Assembly (NCBI RefSeq): GCF_035918235.1
Contig: NZ_CP109485.1
Location: 744,001 to 808,000, forward strand
Source: Streptomyces sp. NBC_01445
GTDB taxonomy: Bacteria; Actinomycetota; Actinomycetes; Streptomycetales; Streptomycetaceae
Length of the DNA stretch: 64,000 bases
Direction: 5' to 3'
Shown piece after piece: positions 16,511-25,338 of the stretch. The translations under genes were made by a program, and so were the position numbers. The stretch's first letter is position 1, and the number at the start of each line of letters is the position of its first letter. The notes beneath the pieces are model-generated. The model was not told the origin of the DNA. It saw nothing but the letters and a program-made list of their open reading frames with translations, and did not search any database.

Positions 16511-18190
16511 GTGAGCAAATTGTTTCCGGGGGACGCAGGCCTCTCGAACCGCCCGTCGCCACCTCGCACGCCCACGAGCAGGCTTTCTGCATACCAAAAC
16601 ATGAGGCCGCACTGGATCCATGGGCGTGACCTTTACGTTCACCCGTATTTTGGTATACAAAATCTTCATGCCAGCCCCGCCGCCATCACCCAGCACCCAG
16701 CACCCAGCACCCAGCAGGAACAGCTCCCGGATCCCCGGCGCTGGTGGGCCCTGTGCGTCCTCGGTCTGGCGCAGCTGATGATCCTGCTGGACAGCACCAT
16801 CGTGAACGTGGCCCTGCCGTCCATGCAGACGGAGTTGGGCATGGCGGACGGTGACCGCCCGTGGGTCGTCACCTCTTACACGGTCGCGTTCGGCGGGCTG
16901 CTCCTGCTCGCGGGCCGCATCGCCGACCATGCGGGGCGCAAGCGCGTCTTCGCCTCGGGTCTGCTCGGTTTCGCGGTCGCCTCGGCGGCGGCGGGAGCCG
17001 CTCCCACGGCGCAGGCCCTGTTCGCCGCCCGCGCCGTACAGGGCGCCTTCGCCGCACTTCTGGCGGCCTCGGCCCTCGCCCTGGTGGCCACGACCTTCAC
17101 CGACCTGCGCGAACGCCGGAAGGCCATCGCCGTCTTCGGTGCTCTCGGCGGGGCCGGCGCCTCCCTCGGCGTCGTCCTGGGCGGGCTGCTCACCCAGTGG
17201 TTCGGCTGGCGCTGGTGCCTGCTGGTCAACGTACCCATCGCCCTCGCCGCCCTGCTCGGCACGCTGTGGACACCACGCGATCGCGCCCGGCGCCTCACCG
17301 GCCGCATCGATATCGCGGGTGCGGTGCTCGGATGCGGTGGCCTGACGACGGTGGTGTACGGGTGCAGCCAGGCGGAAGCTCAGGGCTGGACGTCTCCCGG
17401 CGTAGTCGGCGTGCTGCTCGCCGGGGCCGTGCTGCTGACGGCGTTCGCCTGGTGGCAGACCCGGGCCGCCGCCCCGCTGCTGCCCCCGCGGCTGCTGCGC
17501 GACCGTCGCCGAGTCGCCTCACTCCTTGCCGGCGGCGCACTGATGGCGGGCCAGCTGTCCGTCTCGCTGTATCTCACGTACTACCTGCAGACCGTTCTCG
17601 ACTGGTCCGCGCTGGCCAGCGGCCTGGGCTTCCTGCCCATCAGCCTCGTCACCACCGCGACCGCCACCCAGCTCGGTACCCGCCTGCTGCCCAGGCTCGG
17701 ACCGCGCGTGATGATGACGGCCGGCCTGTGCATCGCGGCGTGCGGGCTGTTCCAGCTCACGCTCCTGGACCCGGATTCCACGTACGTCGCGAACGTCCTC
17801 CCCGCGCTGATCACCTTCAGCATCGGCCAGGGTGGCAGCTTCCTGGCCATCATGACCGGCGCCACCTCCGACGTGCCCGCGCAGGACTCCGGCATCGCCT
17901 CGGCGACGGTCAACTCCGCGCAGCAGATGGGCGGTTCCGTCGGATCTGCCGTGTTCAACACAGTGGCCGCGAGTGCGGCAGCGGCCTTCCACGGGAGCCG
18001 ACGAGCCGCCGCCCTGCACGGCTTCACCTCGGCCATCTGGATCCCCCTCGCCCTGCTTCTCCTGGCAGCGGTCGCGACGGCCACGCTGGCCGGCCACCAA
18101 TCTACCCGCGTATATGCGCACGCAAATACTTTGCGCCGTAATCCTGAAGACGTCGTAAAAAGGCAGGGGAGCGGAAGTCGCGGCGCTTGA
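16511..18190 (+). CDS. MFS drug transporter, DHA2 (EmrB/QacA) type; N-terminus possibly phase-variable
   Basis: The membrane domain starts at about RRWWALCVLGLAQLMILLDS and has about 14 helices. Motif A is GRIADHAGRKRVF, motif C GGAGASLGVVLGG and the LDSTIVNVALP of helix 1 is typical of DHA2 multidrug pumps. In-frame starts are a GTG at 16511 and an ATG at 16601, both giving an unusual hydrophilic leader. The best-placed ATG (16668), next to a promoter-like element, is out of frame; a tandem CACCCAG repeat (16687-16714) separates it from the domain, and one more unit would bring it into frame. Substrate unknown. Confidence 0.85.
   Translation: MSKLFPGDAGLSNRPSPPRTPTSRLSAYQNMRPHWIHGRDLYVHPYFGIQNLHASPAAITQHPAPSTQQEQLPDPRRWWALCVLGLAQLMILLDSTIVNVALPSMQTELGMADGDRPWVVTSYTVAFGGLLLLAGRIADHAGRKRVFASGLLGFAVASAAAGAAPTAQALFAARAVQGAFAALLAASALALVATTFTDLRERRKAIAVFGALGGAGASLGVVLGGLLTQWFGWRWCLLVNVPIALAALLGTLWTPRDRARRLTGRIDIAGAVLGCGGLTTVVYGCSQAEAQGWTSPGVVGVLLAGAVLLTAFAWWQTRAAAPLLPPRLLRDRRRVASLLAGGALMAGQLSVSLYLTYYLQTVLDWSALASGLGFLPISLVTTATATQLGTRLLPRLGPRVMMTAGLCIAACGLFQLTLLDPDSTYVANVLPALITFSIGQGGSFLAIMTGATSDVPAQDSGIASATVNSAQQMGGSVGSAVFNTVAASAAAAFHGSRRAAALHGFTSAIWIPLALLLLAAVATATLAGHQSTRVYAHANTLRRNPEDVVKRQGSGSRGA
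16647..16663. promoter_or_regulatory. GntR-type operator and -10-like element before the MFS gene
   Basis: ATTTTG-GTATA-CAAAAT is an inverted repeat containing TATACA, a good -10 candidate, about 9 bp before the ATG at 16668. The core TGGTATAC recurs at 19260 between the carbamate kinase and DUF2877 genes. TGGTATACCA-like sites are typical of FCD-type GntR repressors; two such genes lie at 24613 and 25339. Confidence 0.55.
16687..16714 (+). repeat. Four perfect tandem copies of CACCCAG near the MFS start
   Basis: Units at 16687, 16694, 16701 and 16708. The unit length (7) is not a multiple of three, so a change in copy number alters the reading frame of anything translated across it. The MFS gene's in-frame reading from the upstream ATG 16668 requires one unit more (or two fewer). 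Confidence 0.85.
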
Positions 18191-18289
18191 CGCGGAGAAA
18201 TAGAGGGAAATCCCGAAGGTGTGATCCGACTCCCCCAGCGGGCAGCCGGACCACTACCGTCCGTAAATTCCTGAACAGACTTCCTCGGC

Positions 18290-19219
18290 TCAGGCGAAGA
18301 CGATCCCCTCCGCGACGTCGGCCCGGATCTCCGTACCCACCCGGCGCTCCAGCAGGTCGTCGATCCGTTCGAGCGGTCCGATGAGCGCGCGTCCGCCGGC
18401 CTTCGCGACCCGCACCGCGGCGTCGACCTTCGGCTTCATGGACCCCTCGGCGAAGGTCAGTTCGGAGATCGCTTCCGGGGATGCCGTCAGGATGTCCCGC
18501 TGCTCGGGTGTCCCCCAGTTCTCACTGACGTAGTCGCCGTCCGTGAGCATGACCAGCATGTCCGCCTTGAGTTCGGCCGCGAGTGCCGCGCTGGCGAGGT
18601 CCTTGTCCACCACGGCCTGCATGCCGGTCTGGCGGCCCTTGCCGTCGATCTTCACGGGCACGCCTCCGCCGCCGACACAGACGACGAGCCGGCCGTTCTC
18701 CAGGAGCATCCGCACGAGCGGCGCCTGGACGATGCGCCGGGGGGCGGGGGACGGCACCACGCGCCGGAACGCCGCACCGTCGCGCGCGATCGTCCACCGG
18801 TACTCGGCCGCTGCCTCAGCGGCGTCCTGCGCGGAGTACTGGGGGCCGATCAGCTTCGTCGGGCGCTCGAACGCCGGGTCCGCCTCGTCGACCTCGGTGG
18901 TCGTGACGACCGCCGCCACCTCGCGCTCCCCGGCGAGAGCGTTGGAGAGCTCCTGCTGGATGACGTAACCGATCATGCCCTGCGTCTCCGCGCCGAGGAT
19001 GTCCAGCGGATACGCCGCCACGTCCTGGTAGGCGAGGTTCTGCAGAGCGAGCAGACCCACCTGGGGTCCGTTCCCGTGTGTGATGACGAGCTCGTGCTGA
19101 CGTGCGAGGCCGGCGAGCGCCTCACACGTGGACCTCACGTTCGCCCGCAGATGGTCGGCCGTCATCGGCTCCCCCCGACGGGCCAGCGCGTTGCCTCCGA
19201 GAGCCACGACGATGCGCAT
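18290..19219 (-). CDS. arcC: Carbamate kinase
   Basis: 309 residues beginning MRIVVALGGNALARRGEP, the carbamate kinase opening. THGNGPQVGLLALQN, VVCVGGGGVPV and DKDLASAALA are the conserved nucleotide- and carbamoyl-binding blocks. The enzyme makes ATP and carbamate (then CO2 and ammonia) from carbamoyl phosphate and ADP. A GGAGGGAA site precedes the ATG at 19219. It is divergent from the transcarbamoylase genes with a TGGTATACCA site between them, so the two products (carbamoyl phosphate and ATP) are likely coordinately controlled. Its role parallels E. coli YbcF in oxamate degradation. It could in principle serve arginine use, but no arginine deiminase gene is near. Confidence 0.92.
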   Translation of the reverse strand: MRIVVALGGNALARRGEPMTADHLRANVRSTCEALAGLARQHELVITHGNGPQVGLLALQNLAYQDVAAYPLDILGAETQGMIGYVIQQELSNALAGEREVAAVVTTTEVDEADPAFERPTKLIGPQYSAQDAAEAAAEYRWTIARDGAAFRRVVPSPAPRRIVQAPLVRMLLENGRLVVCVGGGGVPVKIDGKGRQTGMQAVVDKDLASAALAAELKADMLVMLTDGDYVSENWGTPEQRDILTASPEAISELTFAEGSMKPKVDAAVRVAKAGGRALIGPLERIDDLLERRVGTEIRADVAEGIVFA

Positions 19220-19259
19220 GGATTCCCTCCACAGACTTGTTCGCTTCCCCATTGTCAAA

Positions 19260-19269
19260 TGGTATACCA
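19260..19269. promoter_or_regulatory. TGGTATACCA palindrome, GntR-type operator
   Basis: A perfect 10-bp palindrome, TGGTATACCA, centred between the divergent carbamate kinase (start 19219) and the DUF2877 gene (start 19333). The same TGGTATAC core is upstream of the MFS gene. Candidate shared site for one of the two GntR proteins. Confidence 0.55.
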
Positions 19270-19332
19270 GTGAGCGAATGTTGAGGGGACCCCATCACGC
19301 CCCATGGGCACGGTGAGGGCGAGGAGGGTGCA

Positions 19333-20271
19333 GTGACTTCTCTGCGTACAGCCACTGAGCTGCGCGCCATATCCGGCGACGCCGCTCTGATCGCGCACCT
19401 GCGCTCACTCCGCGGGCTGGGCGTCGTCGAAGGCGTCTTCCACCGTACGGTCAACGTACTGACGCCTGGTGACAAGCTCATCGCTCTCGCCGCCCGAGGC
19501 GGTGGCGACGCTCCACGGACCCTCGTCACCGATGCGGACAGCTGGTCGGACCGGGGCATCGTGGCGAGTCGGACCGTGGAGTTCGCGCCGGGGGTCATCA
19601 CCCTCCGTGCGGCGCGCGGACGCCTGCGGGTACGTACGGAAGGTGCGGATGAATGGCATCCCATTCTGCCGTCGCTCGCGGCGCTCGGCCCGGGCGAACT
19701 CGCGACCGCCGCCTCGGCGCTCGACCAGCTGATCCGCGCACACGGCTCACTCGGCGGCATGCTCGGTCCGACTCCCGCCGCATCGCCGATGGAGGTGGCC
19801 GTCACCCGGGCACTCGCCGACGGGCGCGACGTCCTCATACGCGCGATCAGGTCCGGGGACGACGCCGGTATGCGCGGCGGCGTCCTGGCGCTCCTCGGAC
19901 TCGGCCCGGGACTGACGCCCGCGGGCGACGACTTCCTGACCGCCCTGGCCCTGTTGTCCTCGCTCCACGGCAGCGGGCTCGGCCTCTTCGGGCGGGCGCT
20001 TCAGGACGTCCTGCTCGAACACCCCGACCGCACCACGCGGTTGAGCGTCACCACGCTCGACGAGGCCCTGGCGGGACGGGCCCGCGCCTCACTGCTCGAC
20101 GTCCTGCACGCGCTGGCCCGCCCCGACCGGTGGGGCGAGGTACACGTAACGCAATCCATCCACACCCCGGTCCGACATGTGCTGGCCATCGGCCACACGT
20201 CCGGCACCGACATCTTGTCCGGTCTCGTGACCGGGCTTCGCCTGGAGAAAGAACTGCGAGGTTCGCTGTGA
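19333..20271 (+). CDS. allH: DUF2877 protein, AllH-type subunit of an oxamate-like carbamoyltransferase
   Basis: 312 residues with the DUF2877 pattern: VEGVFHRTVNVLTPGDKLIALAARGG near residue 40, and GLGPGLTPAGDDFLTALALL in the C-terminal half, the signature of the family that includes E. coli YlbF. Family knowledge: YlbF (AllH), FdrA (AllF) and YlbE (AllG) together make carbamoyl phosphate and oxamate from oxalurate. This gene starts the three-gene cluster and its TGA overlaps the GTG of the FdrA gene, so translation is coupled. It is the most variable subunit; its exact chemical role is not settled. Confidence 0.85.
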   Translation: MTSLRTATELRAISGDAALIAHLRSLRGLGVVEGVFHRTVNVLTPGDKLIALAARGGGDAPRTLVTDADSWSDRGIVASRTVEFAPGVITLRAARGRLRVRTEGADEWHPILPSLAALGPGELATAASALDQLIRAHGSLGGMLGPTPAASPMEVAVTRALADGRDVLIRAIRSGDDAGMRGGVLALLGLGPGLTPAGDDFLTALALLSSLHGSGLGLFGRALQDVLLEHPDRTTRLSVTTLDEALAGRARASLLDVLHALARPDRWGEVHVTQSIHTPVRHVLAIGHTSGTDILSGLVTGLRLEKELRGSL

Positions 20272-21815
20272 GCACCACAGCAGTCGTCAAGAAGAACACC
20301 TACTTCGACTCGGTGTCCCTGATGTCCGTCTCGACCCGGGCGAATCAACTGCCCGGCGTGGAGCAGGCGTTCGTCGCCATGGGCACCGAGATGAACAAGG
20401 GCGTGCTGAGCAACCTCGGCCTCCTCACGGCGGATCTCCGTGCCGCGGGCACCGGGGATCTCATGATCGTCGTGGAGGCGGGCGAGGAAGCCGATCAGGC
20501 AGCGCTGCTGGCGGAGGTCGAGGCACTCCTCGTACAGAAGGCGCCCGGTGCGAGCGGTGCGGACACGCTCACGTACCGGACGGTCGACAGCGCCGCGCGC
20601 AGCATCCCCGGGGCGAACCTCGCCATCGTCGCGGTCAACGGCGCGTACGCGGGCCGCGAAGCGCGCAAGGCGCTGGAGAACGGCCTGCACGTGATGGTCT
20701 TCAGCGACAACGTCCCGGTCGAGGAAGAGGTCCGCCTCAAGCAACTGGCGCACAGCAAGGGCCTGTTCATGATGGGGCCCGACTGCGGCACCGCGATCAT
20801 CAACAACGTCACGCTGTGCTTCGGGAACGCCGTGCGGCCCGGCACCGTCGGTGTCGTCGCGGCATCCGGCACCGGCGCACAGGAGGTCAGTGTCCGTATC
20901 CACGCGCTGGGCGCCGGCATCTCGCAGCTCATCGGCACGGGCGGCCGCGATCTCAGTGAGCAGGTCGGCGGCATCATGATGATCGACGGGATCCGGGCCC
21001 TTGCCGCCGATCCCGGGACCAGCGTGATCGTGCTCGTGTCCAAGCCGCCCGCCCCGGCCGTACAGGACAAGGTGCTGGCCGAGATCGCGGACGCGGGCAA
21101 ACCCGTCGTCGTCTACTTCGTCGGAGGATCCGAGGAGGCCGTGACCGCGGCCGGCGGACACTTCGCCGCGAGCACCCAGGACGCGGCGCTCCAGGCCGTC
21201 CGCCTCGGGTTCGACTCTCATGCTGCCGTCGAGGAACTGGCCGCCAAACAGGTGGACGAGGCGTGCGCCCGGCTCGCACCTGAACAGCGTTACGTGCGTG
21301 GCCTGTTCTGTGGCGGGACCCTGTGCGACGAGTCGATGTACGCGCTGCTCGAAGTCAGCGACAACGTATGGAGCAACATCCAGAAGGACCCCGAGCGCCG
21401 TCTTGCGGCCGGCAGTCCCAGTGTCGGGCACACCTTCCTCGACTTCGGCGACGACGACTTCACCAACGGCCGCCCGCACCCGATGATCGACCCGTCGCTG
21501 CGCCTGGCGCGCCTTGTCCAGGAGGCCGCGGACCCCCAAGTCGCCGTCGTCGTCATGGACTTCGTCCTCGGATTCGGCGCCCACGAGGACCCGGTCGGGG
21601 TCACGCTCCCCGCCATCGCGCAGGCCAGGAAGATCGCCTCCGACGCGGGCCGTCACCTGGAGATCGTGGGCTACGTCCTGGGCACCGACCTCGACACCCC
21701 GGCCCTCGCCGAGCAGGTCGCGGCCCTGGAGGCCGCCGGAGTCACCGTCACCCGCAGCAGCACCGAGACGGGCCACTTCGCCCGTGAGACCGCCCGGAAG
21801 GCACACCGCGCATGA
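20268..21815 (+). CDS. fdrA: FdrA-family protein, AllF-type carbamoyltransferase subunit
   Basis: 515 residues starting at the GTG that overlaps the previous stop. It begins STTAVVKKNTYFDSVSLMSVS, as FdrA proteins do. The core GPDCGTAIINN followed by VGVVAASGTGAQEVSVRIH and GGRDLSEQVGG is related to succinyl-CoA synthetase alpha; CoA ligase homology in this family is not taken as proof of CoA use. FdrA of E. coli is a subunit of oxamate carbamoyltransferase. A much longer in-frame extension upstream is antisense-like and ignored. Its gene overlaps the DUF1116 gene at the end by ATGA. Confidence 0.88.
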   Translation: MSTTAVVKKNTYFDSVSLMSVSTRANQLPGVEQAFVAMGTEMNKGVLSNLGLLTADLRAAGTGDLMIVVEAGEEADQAALLAEVEALLVQKAPGASGADTLTYRTVDSAARSIPGANLAIVAVNGAYAGREARKALENGLHVMVFSDNVPVEEEVRLKQLAHSKGLFMMGPDCGTAIINNVTLCFGNAVRPGTVGVVAASGTGAQEVSVRIHALGAGISQLIGTGGRDLSEQVGGIMMIDGIRALAADPGTSVIVLVSKPPAPAVQDKVLAEIADAGKPVVVYFVGGSEEAVTAAGGHFAASTQDAALQAVRLGFDSHAAVEELAAKQVDEACARLAPEQRYVRGLFCGGTLCDESMYALLEVSDNVWSNIQKDPERRLAAGSPSVGHTFLDFGDDDFTNGRPHPMIDPSLRLARLVQEAADPQVAVVVMDFVLGFGAHEDPVGVTLPAIAQARKIASDAGRHLEIVGYVLGTDLDTPALAEQVAALEAAGVTVTRSSTETGHFARETARKAHRA

Positions 21816-23245
21816 GTACTCAGGCCACCAGCCTCTTCAACAGCGACCTCAGCGTCATCAACGTCGGACTGGCCATGTTCGACCGGGACATCACCGCCCA
21901 GGGCGCGCAGGTATCGACCCTCGACTGGACTCCGCCGGGCGGCGGCAGCCCCGAGGTCATCGCGGCTCTCGACGCGCTGGAGGACCCGCGCGTCGCCGAG
22001 CGGACCGAGGCGGCCAATACCGAAGCCGTCGACCGCATCATCGGCGCACGTCCCATGCTGGTCGGCTTCGGCCGGGCCATCGACGTGGTGCCCGGGATGA
22101 CCCCGACGACGATCCTGCACGCCGGCCCCCCGATCACCTGGGACCGGATGGCGGGCGCCATGAGGGGGGCCGTCACCGGCGCCCTCGTGTTCGAGGGCCT
22201 GGCGCGCGACCTCGACGAGGCCGCACGGCTCGCGGCCTCCGGCGAGATCACCTTCTCGCCCTGCCACGAGCACGACTGCGTCGGTTCGATGGCCGGTGTC
22301 ACGTCCGCGTCGATGTACATGCACATCGTCCGCAACGAGACCCACGGCAACACCGCCTTCACCAACCTCTCCGAGCAGATGGCGAAGATCCTCCGCATGG
22401 GGGCGAACGACGAGAGCGTCATCGAGCGCCTCGTCTGGATGCGGGACGTCCTCGGCCCCATGCTCAAGGAGGCCATGGAGATCGGCGGCCCCGTCGACCT
22501 GCGCCTCCTGCTCTCCCAGGCGCTGCACATGGGCGACGAGTGCCACAACCGCAACATCGCGGGCACCCTGCTCCTCACGCAGGCACTCACTCCCGCCCTG
22601 CTGCAGACGAGCTTCACCACCGAGCAGAAGAAGGAAGTCTTCGACTTCATCGCCGGCTCGGACTACTTCTCCGGACCCACGTGGCTCGCCATGGCCAAGG
22701 CAGCCATGGACGCCGCTCACGGCATCGAGGGTTCGACGATCGTGACGACGATGGCCCGCAACGGCGTCGAGTTCGGCCTCCGCGTCAGCGGCCTGCCCGG
22801 CAACCAGTGGCTCACGGGCCCGGCCCAGCCCGTCGTCGGGCCGATGTTCGCCGGGTTCAAGCCCGAGGACGCCGGTCTGGACATCGGTGACAGCGCGATC
22901 AGTGAGACGTACGGGTTCGGCGGTTTCGCGATGGCGACCGCACCCGCCATCGTCGCGCTCGTCGGCGGAACGGTGCAGGAGGCCGTCGCCTTCACCCGGG
23001 ACATGGGCGAGATCACGACGACTGAGAACCCGAACGTCACCATCCCCGCTCTGGGGTTCCGGGGCATCCCCACCGGCATCGACGTCCGCAAGGTCCTGGC
23101 CACAGGGATCCTGCCGGTCATCAACACGGCGATCGCCCACAAGGAAGCGGGCATCGGGATGATCGGCGCCGGCATCACGCACCCGCCCGCCGCTGTCTTC
23201 GAGCAGGCCGCCATAGCCCTAGCCCTTTCCAGCACGGTCGCCTGA
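21812..23245 (+). CDS. allG: DUF1116 protein, AllG-type carbamoyltransferase subunit
   Basis: 477 residues, MSTQATSLFNSDLSVINVGL at the start, matching DUF1116 (E. coli YlbE). Conserved blocks include FSPCHEHDCVGSMAGVTSASM in the middle, a His/Cys-rich stretch, and PNVTIPALGFRGIPTGID with VLATGILPVINTAIAHK near the end. DUF1116 proteins always travel with FdrA. The three-gene order DUF2877-FdrA-DUF1116 and the ATGA overlaps point to one stoichiometric complex. A permease gene starts 30 bp downstream. Confidence 0.88.
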   Translation: MSTQATSLFNSDLSVINVGLAMFDRDITAQGAQVSTLDWTPPGGGSPEVIAALDALEDPRVAERTEAANTEAVDRIIGARPMLVGFGRAIDVVPGMTPTTILHAGPPITWDRMAGAMRGAVTGALVFEGLARDLDEAARLAASGEITFSPCHEHDCVGSMAGVTSASMYMHIVRNETHGNTAFTNLSEQMAKILRMGANDESVIERLVWMRDVLGPMLKEAMEIGGPVDLRLLLSQALHMGDECHNRNIAGTLLLTQALTPALLQTSFTTEQKKEVFDFIAGSDYFSGPTWLAMAKAAMDAAHGIEGSTIVTTMARNGVEFGLRVSGLPGNQWLTGPAQPVVGPMFAGFKPEDAGLDIGDSAISETYGFGGFAMATAPAIVALVGGTVQEAVAFTRDMGEITTTENPNVTIPALGFRGIPTGIDVRKVLATGILPVINTAIAHKEAGIGMIGAGITHPPAAVFEQAAIALALSSTVA

Positions 23246-23275
23246 CGGCGCGCCGGCCCACCCACGGAGGCCAGG

Positions 23276-24592
23276 ATGAACAGACGCGATCCCGCCGCGG
23301 CGGACACGGCCCACGCGGGCCTCGAGCTGGACCCGGAATACGAGCACACTCCCGTTCCGACGGAGAGCCGCAAGTCCCTTCTCACCGTGTCGGCCGTGTG
23401 GTTCGGATTCCCGATGATCCTGACCAACGCCGTCCCCGGCGGAATCGTCGTCGCGCTCATGGGCTTCTGGCGCGGCCTGGCCGCCATCGTCGTCGCGAAC
23501 CTCGTGATGCTGGTCTACGTCGGTCTGCTCAGTCACCGGGCGGGCAGCACGGGCGAGAGCTTCTCCCTCCAGGCGACCAAGACGTTCGGGAGGGTCGGCT
23601 ACGTCGTCGCGTCCGGCTTCCTCGCGACGGTCGTCGTCGGGTGGTTCGCCTTCAACACCGGCGCCACGGGTGCCACCCTCCACCAGGCGTTCGGCTGGCA
23701 CGAACAACTCGTCGCCGCCGTCGCCGGGGTCGCCTTCGTCGCGATCACGTTCCTCGGCATCCGCGCACTGTCCTGGCTGGGCGCGGTAGCCGCCCCGCTG
23801 TTCATCCTCGTCGGCCTGATAGCCCTGGTGATCGTCTCCAGGGACCACGACCTCGCGACCGTCCTCGACTACCAGGGCGTCGGCGGGAACAGCGCCCTCA
23901 CCTTCGGCGCCGCGGTCTCCCTCATCATGGCGACCTTCGCGGACTCCGGAACGATGACGGCCGACTTCACCCGCTGGTCCAGGAACGGCAGACAGGCCGT
24001 CATCGCGACGGCCACCGCGTTCCCCGTGGCAAGTCTCGTCGCCCAGGTCACCGGAGGCATCGTCGTCGCGGCCGGCGCCGTCGCCTCGGCCGGCACGGTC
24101 GGCGGCAACTTCCTCCCGATCCTCACCGGCGGCCACGGGATCGCCCTCGACGTACTGGCCGCGGTGTTCGTCTTCGTCAACCTCGGCTCCGTCTGCAGCC
24201 ACTGCCTCTACAACGGCGCCCTCAGCTGGTCACATCTGACTCGTACGAGGATGCGCGTGATGACGCTCGTCCTGGGGGCCGTCGGCACGGTGGCCGCCCT
24301 CGCCGGTGTCTGGGACCACTTCCTCGACTGGCTGGTCGTCCTCAGCGTGTTCGTCCCACCGCTCGGCGGTGTGCTGATCGCCGACCAGGTGCTCCTGCGC
24401 CGCCGGCTCGACGAGCGCGCCGCGACGGCGGTACGTCCCACCGCGTTCGCCGCGTGGGCCGCCGGAGCAGCGGCCGGAGGGCTCGTGCACTGGTACGCGC
24501 CGCAGTTCTCCGACGCGGTCACCGGGCTGCTCGTCGCCCTGATCGCCTATGTCGCACTGGAGGGGATGCCCGTACGAAGCCGGGGTGCGTGA
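23276..24592 (+). CDS. Cytosine/purine permease-like transporter (NCS1, CodB type)
   Basis: 438 residues with about 12 helices. The N-terminus PVPTESRKSLLTVSAVWFGFPMILTNAVPGG fits CodB-type NCS1 permeases, and GVGGNSALTFGAAVSLIMATFADSGTMTADFTRW, the helix 6-8 region, matches their substrate pocket. It follows the DUF1116 gene by 30 bp and is likely the fourth gene of the carbamoyltransferase operon; it may import the ureide or heterocycle that the pathway consumes. The substrate is not read from sequence. Confidence 0.85.
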   Translation: MNRRDPAAADTAHAGLELDPEYEHTPVPTESRKSLLTVSAVWFGFPMILTNAVPGGIVVALMGFWRGLAAIVVANLVMLVYVGLLSHRAGSTGESFSLQATKTFGRVGYVVASGFLATVVVGWFAFNTGATGATLHQAFGWHEQLVAAVAGVAFVAITFLGIRALSWLGAVAAPLFILVGLIALVIVSRDHDLATVLDYQGVGGNSALTFGAAVSLIMATFADSGTMTADFTRWSRNGRQAVIATATAFPVASLVAQVTGGIVVAAGAVASAGTVGGNFLPILTGGHGIALDVLAAVFVFVNLGSVCSHCLYNGALSWSHLTRTRMRVMTLVLGAVGTVAALAGVWDHFLDWLVVLSVFVPPLGGVLIADQVLLRRRLDERAATAVRPTAFAAWAAGAAAGGLVHWYAPQFSDAVTGLLVALIAYVALEGMPVRSRGA

Positions 24593-24612
24593 TGGCGGAC
24601 GCAGGTGTGTGT

Positions 24613-25266
24613 CTACTGCTCCGGGGCGCGCCTGCGGTGTGCGGCGGCTTCGCTGCGGCCGGTCGCCAGGTGCTTGAGGGCCAGTTCCTCGACACGCGGC
24701 ACGTCCCGGGCCTCGATCGCCTCGTACAGCTCCTCGTGCTCCCTGGCGACGCCGGCGATGTCGTCGTGCTGGCCGAGCAGCCAGCGCATGCGGCTGCTCA
24801 GGGTGCGGCCGAGCTCGTTCAGCAGCTCGTTGTCGGCCAGCGCGGTCACCGTCTCGTGGAAGTCGGCCGCGGCCCGCCGCGCCGGTACGGCGTCCCCCTT
24901 GGCCGCCGCCGTCAGCTCGGCGTCCAGGTCGGCCCTCAGCCGCGCGAGTCCCGCGCGGGTGCGCCGCTGGGCGGCGAGACGGAACGCCAGCATCTCCAGG
25001 GCGGCCTTGACCTCGTCCAGATCCTCGACATCGGAGGCGGTGAACTCACGCACCACGGCCCAGCTCCGCGGGCGCGGCGTGACAAGACCCTCGTTCACCA
25101 GGTCCTTGAGGGCGTCACGGACGGGCAGGCGGCTCACCCCCAGCTCGGCCGCCAGTTCCCGCTCCACGAGCTTGCTGCCCGGCGCCCGCACACCGTCGAG
25201 AATCTGATCGCGCAGCGTGCGCGTGACCCGATCCGACTCGGGTTCAAAAGTGTCATCCCCTGCCAT
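24613..25266 (-). CDS. GntR-family transcriptional regulator (FCD/FadR subfamily)
   Basis: 217 residues: winged helix LRDQILDGVRAPGSKLVERELAAELGVSRLPVRDALKDLVNEGL at about residues 18-61, then a helical FCD domain with D..FH (ADFHETVTAL), a metal-coordinating His pattern continued by REHEELYEAI and a C-terminal HLATG. FCD regulators usually sense small carboxylates through a bound metal. It is convergent with the permease. With the second GntR it is a candidate for the TGGTATAC sites. Confidence 0.88.
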   Translation of the reverse strand: MAGDDTFEPESDRVTRTLRDQILDGVRAPGSKLVERELAAELGVSRLPVRDALKDLVNEGLVTPRPRSWAVVREFTASDVEDLDEVKAALEMLAFRLAAQRRTRAGLARLRADLDAELTAAAKGDAVPARRAAADFHETVTALADNELLNELGRTLSSRMRWLLGQHDDIAGVAREHEELYEAIEARDVPRVEELALKHLATGRSEAAAHRRRAPEQ

Positions 25267-25338
25267 GATCCCTATTCTCGCACCGCGTCACAGGTCATTC
25301 GGCCTTACCCCACCTTCGGCAGAAGACGGAGGCCCGGG

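Noticed and set aside
19653..20267. N-terminal extension of FdrA by 200 residues
   Set aside because: It is antisense-like Arg-rich reading of the DUF2877 gene; GTG 20268 overlapping the stop is the natural start.
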